A DNA stretch of 64,000 nucleotides from assembly GCF_002950945.1 (NCBI RefSeq), contig NZ_CP012673.1, positions 8,570,501 through 8,634,500 on the forward strand, given 5' to 3'. Positions within the stretch are counted from its first letter, which is position 1, and each line of letters starts with the position of its first letter. Below are positions 55,204-63,814 of this stretch, piece after piece. The notes beneath the pieces are model-generated. The model ran no database searches. It saw only the letters and a program-made list of their open reading frames with translations, and was not told where the DNA came from. The translations under genes were made by a program, and so were the position numbers. Source of the stretch: Sorangium cellulosum. GTDB lineage: Bacteria > Myxococcota_A > Polyangia > Polyangiales > Polyangiaceae.

Positions 55204-56774
55204 CGCGGATCGGCGAAGGGGTCTCGTACCGGAGGCGGGCGCACACGTCCTGACGTCGAGGGCCGCGCAGGCCCCGGGCTCCGCGGCCCCGGGGCGGTCG
55301 CGCTCGCCGCCGGCGCCGCGGTCGGGCTCGCCGCCGGCGCGGCCGGCGCGCTCGCCGCCGGCGCGGCCGTCGCGCTCGCCGCCGGCGCGGGACCTCCGTC
55401 CAGCAGCTCGGCCGTCTCGCCGGCCGCGGGCCCGACCGCAGGCGCCACCTGGGCGGGCAGCGGCGCCTCCTTCGCGGTGTCGCCCGGCGGAGGCGCCTCC
55501 GGCGCGGCGGGGGTGGCCGCGTCGGCGCCGGAGCTCGCGACCGGCGCGACGGCGCGGAACACGAGCCACACGAACCCGCCGCTGGCGAGGAGGGCCAGCG
55601 CGACGCCCGCCGCGATGCCGAAGGCGCGCGCCCCGGTGCGGCCTTGCCCCGGAGAGGCGCGCGTGCCGCCCCAGGAGCGATCCGTGACCGCGCCGTCGGC
55701 GAGCAGCGCCGCGGGCGCGCCGCCCCACCCGGACGCGGCGGGCACGCCCTGCGCGTTCGGGGAGCCGCCGGACGACGACGCCGCGCGCTCGGTCGACGAG
55801 GGGAGCGAGCGGCGCGGCGCGGCGGGAGCCACGCTCCCCCCGGCGCTCGACTGGGGGCGGACCCGCAGCACCCGCGCCGCGCGCTCGGCCAGGATCTGCG
55901 CGTGCGGCGGCGCGAACGCCGCGAGCTCGGCCGCGAGCTCGGCGATGTTGCTGAAGCGATCGGCGGGGTTCTTCTGGAGGCAGCGCTGGACGGCGTGCTC
56001 GAGCCGCACCGGCACGTCGGCGCGCAGCGCGCGGAGCCGCGGCGGCCCCTCCAGGATGCGGTCGTAGATCTCCATCACGGAGTCGCCCCGGAACGGCGTG
56101 AGGCCGGTGAGCAGCTGGAAGAGGATGGCCCCCATCGACCAGATGTCGGCGCGCGCGTCGACGTTCTTCGACGAGACCATCTGCTCGGGCGCCATGTAGA
56201 GGGGCGAGCCCAGCATCGCCGAGGACTCGGTCACGTCGTGCCCCTTGGGCAGGGTCGGCTCCGCCTCGAGGGCCATCTTGGAGATGCCGAAGTCGATGAC
56301 CTTGAGGAGCGGGCTGCCGTCGGCCCGCTGGCTCAGGAAGAGGTTCCCCGGCTTGAGGTCGCGGTGGATGATGCCGAGCGCGTGCGCCTCCGCGAGCGCC
56401 TCGCACACCTGCAGCAGGTGCTCGCACGCGAGCTCGACCGGCAGCGTCCCGTCCCGGTGCAGGACGGCCTTCAGGTCGATCCCCTCGAGGTACTCCATGA
56501 CCAGGTAAGGCTCGCCGCCCGCGAGCGTGCCGACGTCGTACACGCGCGTCACGTGCTCGCTGCGGATGCGCGCCGCGGCTTGCCCCTCGCGCAGGAAGCG
56601 GCCCACGAGGTCCGCGCGCGACAGCGCCTGCGGCAGCAGGAACTTGATGGCCACCCGCTCGCCGAGCCGGAGGTGGCGCGCCGCGACGACCACCCCCATC
56701 CCGCCTTCGCCGAGGACGCGCTCAACCTGGTATTTTTCCGCGAGGACGTCCCCCACGTTCACCGGTGCGACCAT
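55200..56774 (-). CDS. Membrane-anchored Ser/Thr protein kinase
   Basis: This Hanks-type kinase has 524 residues: glycine loop L-G-E-G-G-M-G-V-V-V (about 21-30), Lys in V-A-I-K-F-L, catalytic loop H-R-D-L-K-P-G-N, D-F-G-I-S-K and S-P-L-Y-M-A-P-E-Q. The kinase part ends near 280; a linker follows, one membrane helix near 390-412, and an outer Ala/Pro-rich tail with repeats A-A-P-A-A-S-A coded by 24-bp tandem repeats (about 55308-55392). ATG 56774 starts the conserved M-V-A-P-V-N-V-G-D-V-L. It is divergent from pdxH, and its stop overlaps the downstream PEGA-like gene start. Confidence 0.92.
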   Translation of the reverse strand: MVAPVNVGDVLAEKYQVERVLGEGGMGVVVAARHLRLGERVAIKFLLPQALSRADLVGRFLREGQAAARIRSEHVTRVYDVGTLAGGEPYLVMEYLEGIDLKAVLHRDGTLPVELACEHLLQVCEALAEAHALGIIHRDLKPGNLFLSQRADGSPLLKVIDFGISKMALEAEPTLPKGHDVTESSAMLGSPLYMAPEQMVSSKNVDARADIWSMGAILFQLLTGLTPFRGDSVMEIYDRILEGPPRLRALRADVPVRLEHAVQRCLQKNPADRFSNIAELAAELAAFAPPHAQILAERAARVLRVRPQSSAGGSVAPAAPRRSLPSSTERAASSSGGSPNAQGVPAASGWGGAPAALLADGAVTDRSWGGTRASPGQGRTGARAFGIAAGVALALLASGGFVWLVFRAVAPVASSGADAATPAAPEAPPPGDTAKEAPLPAQVAPAVGPAAGETAELLDGGPAPAASATAAPAASAPAAPAASPTAAPAASATAPGPRSPGPARPSTSGRVRPPPVRDPFADPR

Positions 56775-57042
56775 GCACGTCCTCGCTCTCGCCCTCCGAT
56801 GTATCAAAGCGGGCAGTCCGCCACAACGCGAGCGTTCCCGTGGAGGCAAACGCGCGCGCCACCTCCGCGCGGCCGGCAGCGGCGCCGTTGCAAATCTTCA
56901 CGCGCCGCCGGGGCGCTGGCGGCGTGCTGCGGCGCCGGGCGCGGCGCGGTGCGCCGGGTGTGGACGTCCCGCGGATACCCGAAACGCCGCGTCGGGTTCG
57001 CCATGTGCCGCCATTGCCGGTATACACAGCGGCGATCGTTCC

Positions 57043-57630
57043 ATGACTCCCCACCCGACAGATCCCTTTGCCCTCGCGCGCGAGCTCCTCGCGCAGCGGC
57101 GAACCACCGAGCCGACGGACGCGACCGCCATGACGCTGGCCACCGCGGACGCCTCCGGTCGTCCCTCGGCGCGGGTCGTGCTGCTGAAGGGCATCGACGA
57201 GCGCGGCTTCGTGTTCTTCACCAACTACGGGAGCCGCAAGGCGGCGGAGCTCGACGCGAACCCGTTCGCCGCGCTGTGCATCCACTGGGCGAAGGCGGCC
57301 GAGCAGGTCCGCGCGGAGGGCCGCGTCGAGCGCGTCAGCGACGCGGAGTCGGACGTGTATTTCGCGACCCGCCCGCGGGGCAGCCAGATCGGCGCGTGGG
57401 CGTCGCGGCAGAGCGCGCTGCTGCCCACGCGCGAGGCGCTGATCGAGCGGGTGCGCGAGATCGAGGCCCGCTTCGAGGGCCGTCCGGTGCCCCGGCCGGC
57501 GTTCTGGGGCGGCTACCGGCTGGTGCCCGACCGCGTCGAGTTCTGGTGGGGTCAGGAGAGCCGCCTGCACGACCGCGCGCTCTACCTCCGCGACGGCGAC
57601 GGCTGGCGCGTCGAGCGGCTCTACCCCTGA
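57043..57630 (+). CDS. pdxH: Pyridoxamine 5'-phosphate oxidase
   Basis: This FMN enzyme makes pyridoxal 5'-phosphate from PNP or PMP. The 195 residues hold the family blocks A-M-T-L-A-T, R-V-V-L-L-K-G-I-D-E-R-G-F-V-F-F-T-N-Y, S-R-K-A, Y-F-A-T-R-P-R-G-S-Q-I-G-A-W-A-S and the closing W-G-G-Y-R-L-V-P and R-L-H-D-R. Slightly shorter than E. coli PdxH at the N-terminus. A TATACA element 22 bp upstream of the ATG may be its -10 box. It is convergent with the HNH gene, 17 bp apart. Confidence 0.95.
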   Translation: MTPHPTDPFALARELLAQRRTTEPTDATAMTLATADASGRPSARVVLLKGIDERGFVFFTNYGSRKAAELDANPFAALCIHWAKAAEQVRAEGRVERVSDAESDVYFATRPRGSQIGAWASRQSALLPTREALIERVREIEARFEGRPVPRPAFWGGYRLVPDRVEFWWGQESRLHDRALYLRDGDGWRVERLYP

Positions 57631-57647
57631 GCGCGCCCCCCCGGGCC

Positions 57648-58001
57648 CTACGGCCCCGCGCGGCGGAGCCGGCTCACCTTGCGCTCCTTGAGCCGCTCGA
57701 TCACCGCGGTGAGCTTCGGGTCGTCGCGGCGCCGCACGTCGAGCCGCATCCCCTTGAGCGCGTTGCAGCGCCCGCACGCGAGCGCCACGTTGTCGAGCGC
57801 GTCGGTCCCCCCGTGCACGCGCGGGACGATGTGCTCGATCGTCGCGCGCTGGATCGGCTCGCCGTCGAGCCCGACCACGACGTGCGACAGGCAATGGATG
57901 CACTTGCCCACCCACGCCGCCTGTCCGCGGATCTCGGTGCGTTCGAACGTCGCGTCGGTCGCCACGATGTCGAGGATCAGACGTCGCCGCGCGGCCTTCA
58001 C
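57648..58001 (-). CDS. HNH endonuclease family protein
   Basis: This 117-residue protein has a clear HNH nuclease core: zinc-ligand pair C-I-H-C, then I-E-H-I-V-P-R-V-H-G-G-T-D, D-N-V-A-L-A-C-G-R-C-N and K-G. Such small stand-alone HNH proteins occur chromosomally in many bacteria; it shows no sign of belonging to a mobile element here. Biological role unknown. The ATG at 58001 gives the expected N-terminal helix. Confidence 0.87.
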   Translation of the reverse strand: MKAARRRLILDIVATDATFERTEIRGQAAWVGKCIHCLSHVVVGLDGEPIQRATIEHIVPRVHGGTDALDNVALACGRCNALKGMRLDVRRRDDPKLTAVIERLKERKVSRLRRAGP

Positions 58002-58114
58002 GGTCCCCCAGCGTAGCCCTTCCGCGCGGCGCTCGCACGCCGTTCGCGCCGCCCCGTCAGGTGGGTTATGGAGCGCTCGCGGCGGCGGCGCGGGCCGCGC
58101 GCGAGGGAGGAGCC

Positions 58115-58528
58115 ATGAAGTCGAAGACCGAGTATTTCCACTTCGAGACGAAGGCGAAGCGCGAGCTCATCAACATCACCGATCGTGTCGCCGCCGTCGT
58201 CGCGGCGAGCGGCGTGGAGGAGGGCATGGTGCTCGTGAGCGCGATGCACATCACCGCGGGCGTCTTCGTGAACGACCACGAGCCAGGCCTCTGGGAGGAC
58301 ATCTGGACGTGGCTCCAGGAGCTCGCCCCCGAGGGCCCCGACTACAAGCACCACCGGACCGGCGAGGACAACGGCGACGCCCACCTCAAGTCGATCCTCG
58401 TGCACCACCAGGTGATCGTCCCCATCACCGCAGGGAAGCTCGATCTCGGCCCCTGGCAGCAGATCTTCTACGCCGAGTTCGACGGCAAACGCCGCAAGCG
58501 CCTCGTCGTGAAGGCGATGGGCGAGTGA
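58115..58528 (+). CDS. yjbQ: YjbQ family protein (secondary thiamine-phosphate synthase-like)
   Basis: This 137-residue protein is of the UPF0047/YjbQ family; some members show weak thiamine-phosphate synthase activity but the true role is unclear. The conserved segments G-M-V-L-V-S-A-M-H-I-T-A-G-V-F-V-N-D-H-E-P, E-D-N-G-D-A-H-L-K and G-P-W-Q-Q-I-F-Y-A-E-F-D-G are intact. GGGAGG four bases before the ATG at 58115 sets the start. It is convergent with the globin gene. Confidence 0.92.
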   Translation: MKSKTEYFHFETKAKRELINITDRVAAVVAASGVEEGMVLVSAMHITAGVFVNDHEPGLWEDIWTWLQELAPEGPDYKHHRTGEDNGDAHLKSILVHHQVIVPITAGKLDLGPWQQIFYAEFDGKRRKRLVVKAMGE

Positions 58529-58568
58529 GCCCCCGGCGCACTTCTGAGCTTTCAGCCCGATCGGCGCG

Positions 58569-59027
58569 TTAACCGCCGGCCTGCGCCGCGAGCGCGGGCG
58601 CGTCGGGCCGGCCGGCGCAATACACCCTCGCTCCGCGCTGCATGAGCGAGGCGATCGCGCCGAGCGCGTCCGTCCAGGCCTTCTGGTGCTCGGGTGTCCA
58701 GTCGGCGGCGGCGACCTCGGCGATCGCGGTGATCAGCGCGTCGGCGACCCAGGGGTACATCGCGTCCGTGACGCCGTAGTCGACGTGCTTGGCCCCCATC
58801 GCCATGAGCTTCTCCTCGAGCCAGGACGCATCCTCCAGCCGGTCGATGACCGCGACGAGCGCCTCCGCGAGCATCTTCTCCTGCTTCTCCCCGCTGTTGC
58901 GCCCGAAGAGGGGCTTCACCTGCGGATACCGCGAGAACAGGATTCCGTAGAAACGGTGTGTGAGGTTGGGCTCCCTCTCGATCACGAGCTCGAAGCTCTC
59001 CCGCAGCAGGCCCACGTTCAATCCCAT
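58569..59027 (-). CDS. Single-domain globin (likely nitric oxide dioxygenase globin)
   Basis: This haem protein of 152 residues is like Campylobacter Cgb or Vitreoscilla haemoglobin, without the reductase domain of Hmp. Key positions: B10 Tyr in R-F-Y-G-I-L-F, CD1 Phe in K-P-L-F-G, E7 Gln in E-K-Q-E-K-M-L and proximal F8 His in G-A-K-H-V-D-Y-G. The Tyr/Gln pair is typical of NO-detoxifying globins. GGAGG seven bases before the ATG at 59027. Behind it lies a sigma-54 promoter, and the divergent gene encodes a NorR-type NO sensor, so NO-induced expression is very likely. Confidence 0.9.
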   Translation of the reverse strand: MGLNVGLLRESFELVIEREPNLTHRFYGILFSRYPQVKPLFGRNSGEKQEKMLAEALVAVIDRLEDASWLEEKLMAMGAKHVDYGVTDAMYPWVADALITAIAEVAAADWTPEHQKAWTDALGAIASLMQRGARVYCAGRPDAPALAAQAGG

Positions 59028-59106
59028 GACAAACCTCCGAGCCGGGCGCTGTGCCCGCGCGCCAGTCGTCTTCGCCGTCCAGTTCACCCGTCTGCGCGCG
59101 GGATAT

Positions 59107-59122
59107 CGCACGGGCCGTGCCA
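59107..59122 (-). promoter_or_regulatory. Sigma-54 (-24/-12) promoter of the globin gene
   Basis: On the minus strand the sequence TGGCACGGCCCGTGCG has a perfect -24 half (TGGCACG) and a TGC core at -12 with exact GG-N10-GC spacing. The predicted start is about 70 nt upstream of the globin ATG. Confidence 0.7.
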
Positions 59123-59184
59123 CGGGCGTTTCTCCGGCAGATCACGCCGATCCCGCCGGGCCGGCGCGCGCCGCGACCGGCGGC

Positions 59185-59202
59185 GGTTTCCTCCGGGAAA
59201 CC
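59185..59202. promoter_or_regulatory. NorR-like enhancer palindrome, site 1
   Basis: GGTTTCC-N4-GGAAACC, perfect 7-bp arms. An identical palindrome lies at 59309-59326. It is about 65-80 bp upstream of the globin -24 box, the normal enhancer distance. Confidence 0.7.
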
Positions 59203-59308
59203 CGGTCCGCGGCCACGCGCGGCAGCCCCGGCGGCGCCCCGCCCGCGAGGTGCCACGAAACGCCCTGGCCGCGCTTGCCCCGCCGGACCCCAGGGTGTTT
59301 GCTGCGGT

Positions 59309-59326
59309 GGTTTCCGAAAGGAAACC
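59309..59326. promoter_or_regulatory. NorR-like enhancer palindrome, site 2
   Basis: Second copy of GGTTTCC-N4-GGAAACC (same arms, different spacer). It lies 31 bp before the norR start codon and could allow autoregulation as well as activation of the globin promoter. Confidence 0.7.
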
Positions 59327-59357
59327 GCCGTCGTGTCCGTCTCCTCGAGGAACCCGC

Positions 59358-60938
59358 GTGACCCTGCTCGACGCCGTGCTCAGCCTGTCCGAAGCGACCG
59401 CCCGCGACGAGGTGCTGCAGCGGATCCTGCGCGCGCTCGCGCAGGTGACGGCGGCCGACGCGCTCTCGGTGCTCGCGGCCGCCGAGGACGGGTCGGTCGG
59501 CGTCGCCGCGCAGATCGGGCTGTCGAAAGCCGCCGTGGGGATCAGCTTCCGGCCCGCGGAGCACCCGCGGCTCCGCAGGGCGACGCTCGCGGACGGGCCG
59601 ATCCGGTTCCTCGATCCGAGCGAGCCCGACCCCTACAGCGGCTGGCTGCTCGGCAGCGCCGGCGAGATCCACCCGATCCACGCCTGCATGGCCGTCCCGC
59701 TCCGCGTGCAGGGCCGCCTCGCCGGGCTGCTCACGCTCGACGCCTGCGATCCCCACGGCCTCCGCGGCCTGCGCGACGAGGACGCCCGCGTGTTCGCGGG
59801 GCTCTGCGCCGGCGCGCTGCGGCTCGACGCCGGCGCCGCCCCGGCCCTCGCCGCGGAGGCGCGCCGGGCGCCCGGCGGCCCGGCGCTGCCCGGCCTGTCG
59901 GCGGCGATGCAGCGGATCGAGCGCGAGATCGCGGCGCTCGCCCCGCTGCCCGTGCCGGTGCTCGTCACGGGCGAGACGGGCGTGGGCAAGGAGCTCGTCG
60001 CCCGCGCGCTCCACGAGCGGTCGCCCCGGGCGAGCCGCGCGCTCGTGATCGTCAACTGCGCGGCGATACCGGCTCAGCTGGTCGAGTCGGAGCTCTTCGG
60101 CCATAGGAAAGGCGCCTTCACCGGCGCCACCGCGGCGCGCGCCGGCAAGTTCGAGGCGGCGCACGGCGGGACGCTCTTCCTCGACGAGATCGGCGAGCTC
60201 CCGCTCTCGGCCCAGGCGCAGCTCCTGCGCGCGCTGCAGGAGGGGGAGATCCAGCCCGTGGGCGAGGATCGGGCACGCCGCGTCGAGGTGCGGGTCGTCG
60301 CGGCCACGAACCGCGATCTCCGTCGGGAGGTCGCGGAAGGGCGCTTCCGCGCCGATCTGTTCCATCGGCTGTGGGTCTATCCCATCTGCGTGCCGCCCCT
60401 GCGCGAGCGGCGCGAGGACATCCCGGCGCTCTGCGAGCGCTTCGCCGCGGAGCTCGCGGCCGAGCTCGGCGCCGAGCGCGTGGACTTCACCGAGCCAGCG
60501 CTGCTCGCGCTCGCGCAGGGCGCCTTTCCAGGCAACGTCCGCGAGCTGAAGAACACCGTGGAGCGCGCCGTGCTGCGCCGGACGATCGCGGAGGGCAAGA
60601 GCGCAGCCGGCAGGCGGCTCGTGCTGCGGCGCGAGGACGTCGCCCCCGTCGAGGCCGTCGACGCCGTCGTCGCGGGCGCGCCCGAGCGCTCCGGCGCGCC
60701 GCTGATCGCGCCCGCCGGAGAGCCGCTGTGGCTCGGGGAAGCGCCGCGCGTAGAGCCCGTGGAGCCGCTGGCCGAGACGCTGGAGAGGGCGCGTCGCGAG
60801 GCGTTCGCGCGGGCCTTCCGGGCGGCCGGCGGCAACGCGGCGCTGGCGGGCCGGCTGCTCGGGCTGAGCCGCTCGTTCGCCTACAAGGAGGCGGTGCGCC
60901 TCGGGCTCGTCCCCCCGCCCGGGCCGCGGCAGCGCTGA
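59358..60938 (+). CDS. norR: NorR-type nitric oxide-sensing sigma-54 activator
   Basis: This three-domain activator has 526 residues. The N-terminal GAF domain (about 1-160) keeps the NorR pattern for a mononuclear iron that binds NO: Arg65 and Arg71 (F-R-P-A-E-H-P-R-L), Asp91 (E-P-D-P-Y), His108 and Cys110 (I-H-A-C-M-A-V-P-L) and Asp128 (L-T-L-D-A). The AAA+ domain has Walker A T-G-E-T-G-V-G-K-E (204-212) and the sigma-54 loop G-A-F-T-G-A (252-257). A Fis-type helix-turn-helix is at the C-terminus. GTG 59358 has GAGG eight bases upstream. It is divergent from the globin gene across 330 bp holding a sigma-54 promoter and two enhancer palindromes. Confidence 0.92.
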   Translation: MTLLDAVLSLSEATARDEVLQRILRALAQVTAADALSVLAAAEDGSVGVAAQIGLSKAAVGISFRPAEHPRLRRATLADGPIRFLDPSEPDPYSGWLLGSAGEIHPIHACMAVPLRVQGRLAGLLTLDACDPHGLRGLRDEDARVFAGLCAGALRLDAGAAPALAAEARRAPGGPALPGLSAAMQRIEREIAALAPLPVPVLVTGETGVGKELVARALHERSPRASRALVIVNCAAIPAQLVESELFGHRKGAFTGATAARAGKFEAAHGGTLFLDEIGELPLSAQAQLLRALQEGEIQPVGEDRARRVEVRVVAATNRDLRREVAEGRFRADLFHRLWVYPICVPPLRERREDIPALCERFAAELAAELGAERVDFTEPALLALAQGAFPGNVRELKNTVERAVLRRTIAEGKSAAGRRLVLRREDVAPVEAVDAVVAGAPERSGAPLIAPAGEPLWLGEAPRVEPVEPLAETLERARREAFARAFRAAGGNAALAGRLLGLSRSFAYKEAVRLGLVPPPGPRQR

Positions 60939-60975
60939 GCAGCGCGGGAGACGCCGTCTGCTCGACTGGCGAAGC

Positions 60976-61563
60976 TCAGCGCCCCTGCTCCGGCGCGGCG
61001 ATCCCCTCGAGCGGCACCCGCGCGAGCGCCGTGTAGCGCGACCCCTTCGGGGTCAGCTCGCTCTGGTAGACGATGAGCTCGCCGATCTGCGTCTCGCCGA
61101 AATCGACCGCCCCGATCGCCTGCGCGCACGCGTCGAGCGCCGGATCGCCGCGCGGATCGCGCGAGCGCGCGAGCGTGAGGTGCGGCTCGAACGGCCGATC
61201 CTCCGGCACGTAGCCCGTGGACAGCGAGAGCGCCTGCTCGAGGTCGCGGTGGATCGCGGTCAGGGCGCGCACGGCGCCGCCGACGCCGAGCCACAGCACG
61301 CGCGGCCGGCGCCGCGTGCCGAACGCGCCGCCGTTCTCGATGCGCAGCGTGAGCGGCCGATGGAAGGCGGCGACGCTCCCTGCCGCCGCGATGACGAGCG
61401 GCAGCCGCTCCTCTCCGATCTCGCCCATGAAGGCGAGCGTGATATGCAGCCCGGCGGGCTCCACCCACTTGGCGGACGGAGCCCGCGGAGAGAGCTCCCG
61501 GAGGAGCTCTCCGACCTTGGCGAGGAGCTCGGCTCCCGGATCAACAGCGACGAAGACGCGCAC
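60976..61563 (-). CDS. thpR: RNA 2',3'-cyclic phosphodiesterase
   Basis: This 2H phosphoesterase of the LigT/ThpR family hydrolyses 2',3'-cyclic phosphates and can join tRNA halves in vitro. The 195 residues carry the two catalytic H-x-T-x motifs, H-I-T-L near residue 40 and H-L-T-L near 128, spaced as in the family. The start M-R-V-F-V-A-V is typical. It lies 26 bp downstream of the peptidase M2 gene on the same strand. Confidence 0.92.
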   Translation of the reverse strand: MRVFVAVDPGAELLAKVGELLRELSPRAPSAKWVEPAGLHITLAFMGEIGEERLPLVIAAAGSVAAFHRPLTLRIENGGAFGTRRRPRVLWLGVGGAVRALTAIHRDLEQALSLSTGYVPEDRPFEPHLTLARSRDPRGDPALDACAQAIGAVDFGETQIGELIVYQSELTPKGSRYTALARVPLEGIAAPEQGR

Positions 61564-61589
61564 AGCTCACCTACGCTACCTAGGCCCGA

Positions 61590-63572
61590 TTACCACCCAC
61601 AGACTTCACCCTTGTTCTGCTCCTTCAGCCACCTCCAGAGCGGCTCGAAGTACTCCAGCATCGCGCCCGGGTCCGCCTCGGACTCGCCCGTCATCGCCCG
61701 CAGCGCCTCCTGCCACGGGCGGCTCGCGCCGAGCGACAGCATGGCGCGCAGCTTCTCGCCCGCGGCCTGGTTGCCGTAGATCGAGCACGCGTGGAGCGGC
61801 CCCGTGTGCCCGGCCGCCTTGCACAGCGCGCGGTGGAACTGGAACTGGTAGATGCGCGCGAGGAAATACTGCGTGTACGGGGTGTTCGCGGGGACATGGT
61901 ACTTCGCCCCCGGATCGAAGTCCGCCTCGGTGCGGGGCACGGGCGGCGCGACGCCCTGGTACCGGAGCCGCAGCGCCCACCACGCCTTGTTGTAATCGGC
62001 CGGCCTCGTCTTGCCCGAGAAGACATCCCACCGCCACTGATCGATGAGCTTGCCGAACGGGAGGAACGCCACCTTGTCGAGCGCCTGCTTGAAGAGGAAG
62101 TTGATGATCCCCTTCTCGCCCTCAGGCACCCTGTCGATGAGCCCCAGCGTCTTCAGGTAAGCCGGCGTGACCGAGAGGGCCAGCGTGTCCCCGATCCCCT
62201 CGTGGAAACCGTCGTTGGCGCCCGCCTGGAAGAGGATCGGGAGCTCGTGGTACTGGTGATAATAGTACACGTGCCCGAGCTCGTGGTGGACCGTGAGGAG
62301 ATCCTCCTCGGTGATCTCGGTGCACATCTTGAGGCGGAGATCGCCCCGATCGCCCACGTCCCAGGCGCTCGGGTGGCAGACGACCTCGCGATCCGCGGGC
62401 TTCTTGAGGAGCGACCGCTCCCAGAACGTGGCCGGCAGCGGGTCGAACCCGAGCGAGGTGAAGAACCGCTCGCCGAGCGCGACCATCCGCTTCTCGTCGA
62501 GCTTCTGCGCCTTGAGCTTCCTCGTCACGTCGAGCGAGGGCTGGCCCTTGTACGGCTCCATGAGCGCGTAGACGTTCGACCAGTCCTGAGCCCACATGTT
62601 GCCGAGCAGGTGCGCCGGGATCGGGGCCTTCTCACCGATCCTGTCCTTGCCGTGGATCCCGCGCAGCCGCGCGCGCACGTGGCAGTGCAGCTCGTCGTAG
62701 AGCGGCTTCAGCTTGCCCCAGAGCCGCTCGGCCTCGGCCTCGAACGCGTCCGGCGGCATGTCGTACCCGGCCCGCCAGAGCGCGCCGACGTCCGCGAAGC
62801 CGATCTCCGCGGCCCCCTTGTTGCCGAGGGCGACGTACCGCTCGAACTTCGGCCGCATCGGCGGCGCGATCGCGTGCCAGCCCGTCCACGCCTCGAGCAG
62901 CTCGTCCCATTTGCGGCTCGTCTTCAGGATGTCCGAGAGCTCGTCGATCGCGAGGCACCTCGGCGCCCCCGCGGCCTGTGCCCCCGGACGCGCGGTCCCG
63001 GGGCGCTCCGCCTTTCCCGGAGGGCAGTACTTGCCCTTGCCGTACAGGCTCATCATGTCGACCGAGAGCGCGGCGAGCTCCGCGCGCTCCGCCGGGTCGC
63101 TCGGGGCGGGCAGCGTGGTCGAGATCTTGAGCCGCGAGAGCTGGCGCGCGAGATCCCCGGGCAGCGCGAGGCCGTCGAAGCGCCTCGCCGCCTTCATCGT
63201 GCGGGTGAGGTACTCCATGCTCTCCTCCTCGGCCGAGGCGGAGATCGCGTCCGTGTCGTCGGTGATGAAGGTCTGGTTGACCCACGCCGCACGCGCCGCC
63301 TGGAGGCGCAGCCGGCGCAGCTCCCGGTCGACGCCGGCCAGGAAAACCTGCGCCTCCGCCGGGCTGGGGGGGGCGGGCCCGGAGGGCGCGGCTCTGGGCG
63401 CCGCGGGCGCTGCGGGCGCCGCCGCGGCCTCGGGCCCGGCGGGCGCCTCCGCGCTCGGGCACGGAGGATCCGCCGGGGGCGATGCGGCCCCGCTGCAGCC
63501 CGAACCGAGGCCGAGCGCGGCGAGCACCAGGGGGGGCAGGATCACCGTCCGGGCGAACGCATAACGGACCAC
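61590..63572 (-). CDS. Peptidase M2 (angiotensin-converting enzyme-like) lipoprotein
   Basis: This zinc dipeptidyl carboxypeptidase of the ACE family has 660 residues with a lipoprotein signal (L-G-L-G-S-G-C near residue 25) and an Ala/Pro linker. The zinc motif H-E-L-G-H (in T-V-H-H-E-L-G-H) and the third ligand Glu in F-H-E-G-I-G-D are present, with the ACE-like L-A-L-S-V-T-P-A-Y-L after it. Other ACE signatures include G-N-M-W-A-Q-D-W and Y-H-V-P-A-N-T-P-Y-T-Q-Y-F. GTG 63572 is chosen as the closest start to the signal peptide; an upstream GTG at 63587 is possible. Peptide substrates are unknown. Confidence 0.88.
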   Translation of the reverse strand: MVRYAFARTVILPPLVLAALGLGSGCSGAASPPADPPCPSAEAPAGPEAAAAPAAPAAPRAAPSGPAPPSPAEAQVFLAGVDRELRRLRLQAARAAWVNQTFITDDTDAISASAEEESMEYLTRTMKAARRFDGLALPGDLARQLSRLKISTTLPAPSDPAERAELAALSVDMMSLYGKGKYCPPGKAERPGTARPGAQAAGAPRCLAIDELSDILKTSRKWDELLEAWTGWHAIAPPMRPKFERYVALGNKGAAEIGFADVGALWRAGYDMPPDAFEAEAERLWGKLKPLYDELHCHVRARLRGIHGKDRIGEKAPIPAHLLGNMWAQDWSNVYALMEPYKGQPSLDVTRKLKAQKLDEKRMVALGERFFTSLGFDPLPATFWERSLLKKPADREVVCHPSAWDVGDRGDLRLKMCTEITEEDLLTVHHELGHVYYYHQYHELPILFQAGANDGFHEGIGDTLALSVTPAYLKTLGLIDRVPEGEKGIINFLFKQALDKVAFLPFGKLIDQWRWDVFSGKTRPADYNKAWWALRLRYQGVAPPVPRTEADFDPGAKYHVPANTPYTQYFLARIYQFQFHRALCKAAGHTGPLHACSIYGNQAAGEKLRAMLSLGASRPWQEALRAMTGESEADPGAMLEYFEPLWRWLKEQNKGEVCGW

Positions 63573-63814
63573 GGGCCCTTCATACACGCCGGACCGTGCC
63601 GAGGGAACCAGGAGCGACGTGGGATCCACGGCGCGCTCCGCGGCTGTCCCGCCCACGGCCCGAACCAACCGCCCGCAGTGACAGCTGCCAAGCGGCCGTG
63701 AACTGCCGCTAGAATGTCGACCCACGATGAGGAATGCGCTCGCATCCAGGCTCACGACCTCGGCGGTCCGCGACCTCGCCGCCCCGACGGGCGGGTGCAC
63801 ACCGGGCCAAAACC

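Noticed and set aside
57648..58001. HNH gene as homing endonuclease or mobile element part
   Set aside because: It is not inside an intron or intein, is flanked by housekeeping genes and has no repeats at its borders.
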